Positions 59,342-64,000 of a stretch of DNA of 64,000 nucleotides are shown piece by piece. The translations under genes were made by a program, and so were the position numbers. The notes below the pieces were generated by a model that was not told where the DNA came from, did not search any database, and saw only the letters and a list, made by a program, of their open reading frames with translations. The stretch is from Mesonia sp008017825 (GTDB lineage Bacteria; Bacteroidota; Bacteroidia; Flavobacteriales; Flavobacteriaceae): the NCBI RefSeq assembly GCF_008017825.1, contig NZ_VRLS01000012.1, positions 310,001-374,000 on the forward strand, read 5' to 3'. Position 1 is the first letter of the stretch; every line of letters starts with the position of its first letter.

Positions 59342-59881
59342 TTAGAATCTATACCCTACACTAAAACCACCGTGAAACTCAATAGCCGAAAAACGCTCTT
59401 TTACTTCATCACTAAAGTTTCGAGCAATAGAAACATAAGGTCCTAATACAAATTTATCTCCAAAATTCCATTTATAACCAGCGCCTAGTCCAACCATAAA
59501 GGCATTCATATCAGTTTCTAACATTACGTTACTTACTTCTTGCTCAAAATCTCCAAAACGGTATTTTACAAAAGGATTGGCGTAAATACCAGAACCTGCA
59601 GTTTCTTTCCCGAAGTAGTAGTTGTACCCTAATTTAATACTGTTGGTATTAAATTTACGCGACCCTTTTTCGCTATGATAGTTGATGCGGTCATTGATTA
59701 AAAACTCTACGTCTACTGATTGGTTAAAACCAATAAACCTTTCGTAGCCTACTTCTACCGATGCAATGGCAATGGTATTAGCAATATTTAATTTTGCTTC
59801 ATTTTTAGGGAAATCGGATTCTTGTGCTTTCATATTAATTCCGATAAGGAAAAGAAAAGCAGCGGCATATAATTTTTTCAT
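59342..59881 (-). CDS. outer membrane beta-barrel protein (179 aa)
   Basis: 179 residues with a signal peptide (LYAAAFLFLIGINMKAQ). Alternating strands with aromatic girdles (SIKLGYNYYFGKETAGSGIY, AFMVGLGAGYKWNFGDKFVL) end in GGFSVGYRF, a C-terminal aromatic typical of barrel assembly. Eight-strand OmpX/DUF3575-like size. Function unknown. It lies between the metallophosphoesterase gene and the TraB operon, closed by its own terminator. Confidence 0.82.
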   Translation of the reverse strand: MKKLYAAAFLFLIGINMKAQESDFPKNEAKLNIANTIAIASVEVGYERFIGFNQSVDVEFLINDRINYHSEKGSRKFNTNSIKLGYNYYFGKETAGSGIYANPFVKYRFGDFEQEVSNVMLETDMNAFMVGLGAGYKWNFGDKFVLGPYVSIARNFSDEVKERFSAIEFHGGFSVGYRF

Positions 59882-59908
59882 AGAATTTATTTTTTAGACA
59901 AATATAAA

Positions 59909-60637
59909 TTAATTTCTCCCTTTTTCATTAGCATACAATTTCCAAACGGGATCACTTTGAAAAACCTCTTTAGAATTCACGTCGATTAAAGATAGTTTTC
60001 CCTTAAAAGCTGCGCCCGTATCTACATTCCATAAATTGGCAGCTTGTACAGGTTTTTCTTTGTCAATTCGGGTAACGGGAGTATGCCCTATAAAAATTTC
60101 TTTAAACAATTTTAAGCGTTTCGGGTAACGAAAATCATCTTCCTTAATTTCTTTATCTAAGCACAGAGCGGTTTCCCACAAAGTTCTATCCCAATAAAAC
60201 ATATAAGGTTCATATTCCTGTTCGGGGCCGTGTTGATTGGTGAAACCTGCGTGGAGGAATAATCTGTTTTCATCATCAATATAATAATTGACCATTTCTT
60301 TTAGGAAAATGCGATGCTGCTGAATGGTTTCATCAGATAAATTTCTATACGCATCTATGCTCGACTGCCCCCCATGCGCCAACCATTTTTCATTGGTATC
60401 GTGGGTTTTTAACCATTGGTGCAATAATTCATCGTGATTACCACGTATAAATATGCAACTATTTTGTTGGGCTAATTCTATAAGGTAAGAAATGACTTTG
60501 GCAGAATCGCTCCAGCCATCTACGTAATCTCCCAAGAAAATCAGTTGATCTTCTGGGGTTATTTTTGCTCTTTCTAGTAATTGCTCTAAAGCTTTTAAAC
60601 CGCCGTGTATGTCGCCTATGGCTAAAATTCTTTTCAT
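59909..60637 (-). CDS. metallophosphoesterase (bacterial Ser/Thr phosphatase or Ap4A hydrolase type)
   Basis: 242 residues. GDIHG (7-11) with the first Asp-x-His, GDYVDG near 36-41, RGNHDELL near 63-70, FLHAGF near 128 and GHTPV near 191. This is the PPP-type pattern of PrpA/ApaH-like enzymes; length fits bacterial Ser/Thr phosphatases. Substrate unresolved. It starts directly after the AlbA_2 gene stop, so the pair is co-transcribed. Confidence 0.9.
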   Translation of the reverse strand: MKRILAIGDIHGGLKALEQLLERAKITPEDQLIFLGDYVDGWSDSAKVISYLIELAQQNSCIFIRGNHDELLHQWLKTHDTNEKWLAHGGQSSIDAYRNLSDETIQQHRIFLKEMVNYYIDDENRLFLHAGFTNQHGPEQEYEPYMFYWDRTLWETALCLDKEIKEDDFRYPKRLKLFKEIFIGHTPVTRIDKEKPVQAANLWNVDTGAAFKGKLSLIDVNSKEVFQSDPVWKLYANEKGRN

Positions 60638-61774
60638 TTAATTGTATTTCACTTTTCTTAAAATTCTAATATTTTCTTTATAACGCAGGTAAGCTTCTTT
60701 ATGATGAGTTTTTAGTAAACTTTTGGCTTCTTCTAATTTTTCAATAGCTTCGGGAAACCCATTAAAATAGCAAAGTAAATAATTGGCAGGAAGTTTTAAA
60801 ATATCTTGCTGTTCTATTTCACTTAAGCGGAAACCTTTCTCCAGCTTTTCTAATAAACTCTTATTACTGTTCATAATATGATGTAAAGTCGATTTTGAAA
60901 ACTGAGGAGGATCGAACACCATCTTGCTTTCAATTTCATAGCTAATATTATTATGAAACTTAATTGTAACCTCTTCTAAAGGATAATATTTATAAGATTT
61001 GTAAAGACCCAAATGCACATATTCTAAAATCTTAAAATACTCATCGTTAAACTCAATACTTACCTCATCCAAATCGGAATAAAATAGTTTAACCTGTTCA
61101 TTGATTAACTGAATATTAACTCGTGAATAAAATGTTCCTTTTTTATTTACTTTCTTTTTCCCTGCCCAACACACTACAAAATACTCTTTAAAAACCCGAT
61201 AGGTAGGCTTGTAATCTTTACTGCGATTCATAAAATCAAAGACACCATCTAATGTATATTTAATAGTGTTTTGAGAGTGATTTTCTATAGCGGCTACCTT
61301 TTCAATATTAGAATTATTGGGTTTTACTTCAAAACTTTGAGGCATACTTATACTCCCTTCTCTATAAAAAACCATGCCTCCGTAGTATTTCCAAATGTTC
61401 TTTTTTAAAGAGCAAACCAGTTCATTGTTAGGATTTATAGTAATTAATCCCACAACTTTACCCTCAGGGAGATGTGGAAATAAAATATTGGCATAATTCA
61501 CCCTTGGCGGATTGGTTAAATAAGCATTTACCAGATTCTGTATTTTACTATCGTCATAAAAATCGACGCCAATGATGTTATTCTTTTTATCCTCAACACC
61601 AATTACAATATAACTGTTGTTGTGAGGGTTGCTATTTGAAAGAGCGCAAATATGCTTTAATAACTTAGCCTTTCCTTCTTTGTCTCCAAGATTAACTTTT
61701 AGCTTTTTATCATAAAAACTATTCTCGGCACTATGGGCGAGTAAATTTTTAATGAGTAGGCGTTTGTTAATCAT
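60638..61774 (-). CDS. AlbA_2 (Schlafen-type) domain protein
   Basis: 378 residues. The N-terminal 130 match the AlbA_2 domain: KLKVNLGDKEGKAKLLKHIC, SYIVIGVEDKKNNIIGVD, LTNPPRVNYANILFP. The rest is mixed, with no recognised domain (KYTLDGVFDFMNRSKDYKPT, ESKMVFDPPQFSKSTLHHIM). AlbA_2 proteins are putative nucleic-acid-binding or nuclease-related regulators and often occur in stress or defence settings. Here the neighbours are housekeeping-like (SDR, metallophosphoesterase), so a general regulatory role is as likely. Confidence 0.82.
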   Translation of the reverse strand: MINKRLLIKNLLAHSAENSFYDKKLKVNLGDKEGKAKLLKHICALSNSNPHNNSYIVIGVEDKKNNIIGVDFYDDSKIQNLVNAYLTNPPRVNYANILFPHLPEGKVVGLITINPNNELVCSLKKNIWKYYGGMVFYREGSISMPQSFEVKPNNSNIEKVAAIENHSQNTIKYTLDGVFDFMNRSKDYKPTYRVFKEYFVVCWAGKKKVNKKGTFYSRVNIQLINEQVKLFYSDLDEVSIEFNDEYFKILEYVHLGLYKSYKYYPLEEVTIKFHNNISYEIESKMVFDPPQFSKSTLHHIMNSNKSLLEKLEKGFRLSEIEQQDILKLPANYLLCYFNGFPEAIEKLEEAKSLLKTHHKEAYLRYKENIRILRKVKYN

Positions 61775-61784
61775 GAGATTAGTT

Positions 61785-62534
61785 TTAGTTTTTATCTACG
61801 AGAGTAGAAGAAGCTTGAGCGGTACACATTACAGTGAGGTCGGCTATGTTTACATGAGTAGGTCTAGTGACTACAAAACAAATAACATCTGCAATATCTT
61901 TGGCTTGTAATGCTTTGAAACCTTCATAAACTTTTGTGGCTCTTTCTTCGTCTCCTTTAAAGCGCACTTTACTAAACTCTGTTTCTACAAGGCCTGGATT
62001 AATCGCACCAACTTTTACGCCAGTTCCGTTAAGGTCTAATCGCATTCCTTGATTAATAGCATCTACCGCATGTTTGCTAGCACAATACACATTTCCTTTA
62101 GGGTAAACTTCCTTACCTGCAGTAGAACCAATATTTATAATTTGTCCTTCTTCTCTTGCTATCATTTGAGGAATAATTTCTTTACTCACATACATTAAGC
62201 CTTTTACATTAATATCTATCATAGCATCCCAATCTTCTAGATTTCCATCTTGAAAGTAATCGAGTCCGTGGGCATTACCAGCATTGTTAATTAATACATC
62301 TATTTTTTTAAACTCTTCAGGTAAACTGTTAATGGCATTTTTGACTTCCTGTTTATCTCTTACATCAAATAGTAATTGATGGGTTTTGGTATGTTTTAAA
62401 AACTCTTGCAAATCGGTTAATTTTTGTTGTCTTCTTCCGCAAAGTACTACTTGAAATCCTTCTTTAGCTAAAGCTATTGCTGTTGCTTCTCCAATTCCGC
62501 TCGAAGCCCCTGTTATAAATGCTGTTTTTGTCAT
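61785..62534 (-). CDS. short-chain dehydrogenase/reductase
   Basis: 249 residues. The Rossmann TGASSGIGEA is at 8-17 and NNAGNAHG near 87. The catalytic Ser lies in NIGSTAGKEVYP (near 139) and YCASKHAVD (near 152-160) carries Tyr and Lys. IGAINPGLVETEF lies near 185. It resembles YdfG-type 3-hydroxy acid (serine/allo-threonine) dehydrogenases using NADP(+). Substrate not certain. 10 bp before the AlbA_2 gene. Confidence 0.9.
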   Translation of the reverse strand: MTKTAFITGASSGIGEATAIALAKEGFQVVLCGRRQQKLTDLQEFLKHTKTHQLLFDVRDKQEVKNAINSLPEEFKKIDVLINNAGNAHGLDYFQDGNLEDWDAMIDINVKGLMYVSKEIIPQMIAREEGQIINIGSTAGKEVYPKGNVYCASKHAVDAINQGMRLDLNGTGVKVGAINPGLVETEFSKVRFKGDEERATKVYEGFKALQAKDIADVICFVVTRPTHVNIADLTVMCTAQASSTLVDKN

Positions 62535-62744
62535 AGTAAATATCTTGATTAGAAAAGATTTTAGAAAACTATTCTCTTTAAGTATGAGTAAATTAATCTT
62601 TACGGAAGATATAAATTTTAAGAATAGATGATAGTTTTTATGTGTGTTAATTACATCTAAAATTGTTGTTAAGAGAGGTTAAAGAATTTTCATATTATGG
62701 TAAAGACCCCTAAAGTTGTATTTATAAACCCAAATAAATATAAA

Positions 62745-63551
62745 ATGAAAAAGTTAAATGTATTTTCAAAAATGGCAATATTAGCTTTAGGGCTAATAAC
62801 ACTTATCGCTTGTAGTAGTGATGATAACGGAAATTCTACAGTAGAAGAGGGGAAAGCAAAAATGAGTGTAAAACTGGTAGATGCCCCTGGAGATTACGAT
62901 GAGGTTAATATTGATGTAGAAGATGTAGTTATTAAATATTCTGGAGGAGATGCAGAAACTTCTTTAAATGCCATTAATGTAGGAGTTTACAATTTACTTG
63001 AATTAACAGGTGGTGCAAGTGTAGTGTTAGCAGATGATTATGAAGTGCCTGCCGGAAACATTTCTCAAATAAGATTAATCTTAGGAGATGACAACACAAT
63101 TGTGGTAAATGGAGAATCAAAGCCTTTATCAACACCAAGTGCTCAACAATCTGGTTTAAAAATTAATTTAAATACCGAATTAGAGCCAGGTATTAGCTAT
63201 GAATATATTTTAGATTTTGATGTAGAAGAATCTATTGTTGCTCAAGGAAATGGCGGTTACAGTTTGAAACCAGTAATTAGAGCTACAGCAGTGGCCGAAA
63301 CGGGTATAATTAGCGGTAATGTAATTTTACCATCAACTGCTCCGGCTTTGGTTACGGCTAGTAATTCAACTACAAGTGTGAGTGCCTATACTAATGCTCA
63401 AGGAGAGTTTCAATTATATGGTTTACCATCAGGTTCATACACATTAACGGTTGATTCGGAAGCTAGTTTGAATTTACCTACGATCACAATTCTAGATGTG
63501 ATTGTTGTAAATGGGGAAATAAAAGTAGTAGAAGATATTTCTTTTAATTAA
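62745..63551 (+). CDS. DUF4382 lipoprotein
   Basis: 268 residues from ATG 62745, which begins a lipoprotein signal (MAILALGLITLIAC, lipobox LIAC); the upstream ATG at 62697 would put 16 non-signal residues in front. DUF4382 covers about 35-180 (KMSVKLVDAPGDYDEVNIDV, LLELTGGASVVLADDYEVPA), followed by a CarboxypepD_reg-like repeat (SAYTNAQGEFQLYGLPSGSY). It is a surface or periplasmic beta-sandwich protein of unknown function, widespread in Bacteroidetes. Confidence 0.88.
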   Translation: MKKLNVFSKMAILALGLITLIACSSDDNGNSTVEEGKAKMSVKLVDAPGDYDEVNIDVEDVVIKYSGGDAETSLNAINVGVYNLLELTGGASVVLADDYEVPAGNISQIRLILGDDNTIVVNGESKPLSTPSAQQSGLKINLNTELEPGISYEYILDFDVEESIVAQGNGGYSLKPVIRATAVAETGIISGNVILPSTAPALVTASNSTTSVSAYTNAQGEFQLYGLPSGSYTLTVDSEASLNLPTITILDVIVVNGEIKVVEDISFN

Positions 63552-63570
63552 AATAAAAGAATTAGTTTAA

Positions 63571-63606
63571 AAAAGAGGTTATTGAAAAATAACCTCTTTT
63601 TTTTGC
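63571..63606 (+). terminator. terminator of the DUF4382 gene
   Basis: AAAAGAGGTTATT, loop GAAA, AATAACCTCTTTT, then T-run. The remaining 63607-63757 is AT-rich; no promoter box fits exactly. Confidence 0.9.
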
Positions 63607-63757
63607 AACAATTAAAATGGAGAGAAGTCCATTATAGGTGAAACCTAAAATGGGAATCTTTTTCTTGGTTTTTAACCTATCATTAACAACATTTAAAAAA
63701 TAATTTTTTCACTTTGCAACGTTATAAAATAAGGTAACGGAATAAAATATAATTTTA

Positions 63758-64000
63758 ATGGAGCAACAACAAACCTCATCGGTAGACATCGCAGGATTAA
63801 ATGAGAAAATACAAAGAGAAAGTGCCTTTGTAGATTTATTGACCAATGAGATGAATAAAGTCATTGTCGGTCAAAAACACATGATTGAGCGATTATTAAT
63901 TGGTTTACTAGGCCAGGGTCATATTTTATTAGAAGGGGTGCCGGGATTGGCAAAAACCTTAGCCATTAATACGTTATCTAAAGCTGTAAAAGGAAGCTTT
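63758..64000 (+). CDS. MoxR-family AAA ATPase (partial, runs off the window)
   Basis: The first 81 residues from ATG 63758: SAFVDLLTNEMNKVIVGQKH, then GHILLEGVPGLAKTLAINTL, whose GVPGLAKT is the MoxR Walker A. MoxR ATPases act as chaperones for von Willebrand (vWA) partners, usually encoded downstream with DUF58 proteins; those would lie beyond the right edge. Confidence 0.9.
   Translation, partial: MEQQQTSSVDIAGLNEKIQRESAFVDLLTNEMNKVIVGQKHMIERLLIGLLGQGHILLEGVPGLAKTLAINTLSKAVKGSF

Noticed and set aside
1..64000. CRISPR arrays, insertion sequences and rRNA genes
   Set aside because: No regularly spaced direct repeats, transposase genes or rRNA-like sequence were found.

Overview
The window is AT-rich, Bacteroidetes-type DNA. 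Several promoters read as TTG, about 20 bp, then TAnnTTTG. There is a TonB/PepSY iron-uptake pair, an IPExxxVDY-family protein, an OmpA protein with thrombospondin type-3 repeats and a LytS/LytTR pair. Together these point to a chromosome of a member of the Flavobacteriaceae; the genus cannot be fixed from sequence alone.

Region 1 (1-15,383) is the right part of an integrated temperate phage. Its structural genes lie beyond the left edge. The late operon reads leftward: ParB-fold protein, Mom-family DNA modification enzyme, a small unknown, small and large terminase. In front of it is a 900 bp regulatory stretch with a promoter, a palindromic operator, a tRNA-Met-like element and a terminator. 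Next comes a self-contained three-gene cassette (3.56-5.07 kb) with its own promoter, operator-like palindrome, XRE regulator and terminator. The leftward early operon (13.6 to 5.1 kb) holds a LuxR-HTH protein, small ORFs, an SbcC/Rad50-like ATPase, RecT, an MBL-fold hydrolase, an HNH nuclease, a DUF4373 replication protein and a DnaB helicase. A divergent CI/LexA-like repressor, a secreted protein and an HTH protein read rightward. The phage ends at the 3' half of a tRNA-Asn gene (15,339-15,383) still followed by its terminator, so the phage sits in tRNA-Asn and the complete tRNA should lie at the far left end.

Region 2 (15.4-37.1 kb) is core chromosome: tadA, dxs, an ompA-like gene, kbl, an AddA-like helicase-nuclease, sodA, a long PurF-type amidotransferase with a PfkB kinase, a TonB receptor with a PepSY protein, rnhA-purN, and acpP-fabF-rnc-IPExxxVDY-pyk.

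Region 3 (37.0-52.0 kb): an extragenic palindromic element, a GNAT, dinB, a Rossmann oxidoreductase gene put out of frame by a TCAAA repeat, an MscS channel, a CYTH protein, an RND efflux operon (GbsR/MarR regulator, MFP, RND pump, TolC), an asparaginase-type Ntn hydrolase, 3-hydroxyanthranilate dioxygenase and an ALDH7-type dehydrogenase.

Region 4 (52.0-64.0 kb) is accessory: three small exported proteins (two of DUF6705 type) beside a JAMM-like lipoprotein gene with two frameshifts at simple-sequence tracts; a four-gene operon joining two exported TraB/DUF5694-type proteins to a LytS-LytTR two-component system; then a beta-barrel protein, a metallophosphoesterase, an AlbA_2 protein, an SDR, a DUF4382 lipoprotein and the start of a MoxR ATPase.

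The most promising undescribed material is the independent cassette at 3.6-5.1 kb, the late leader with its tRNA-like element, the Mom/ParB pair, the TraB-LytTR operon, and the repeat-driven frame switches at 39.2 and 55.2-55.4 kb.
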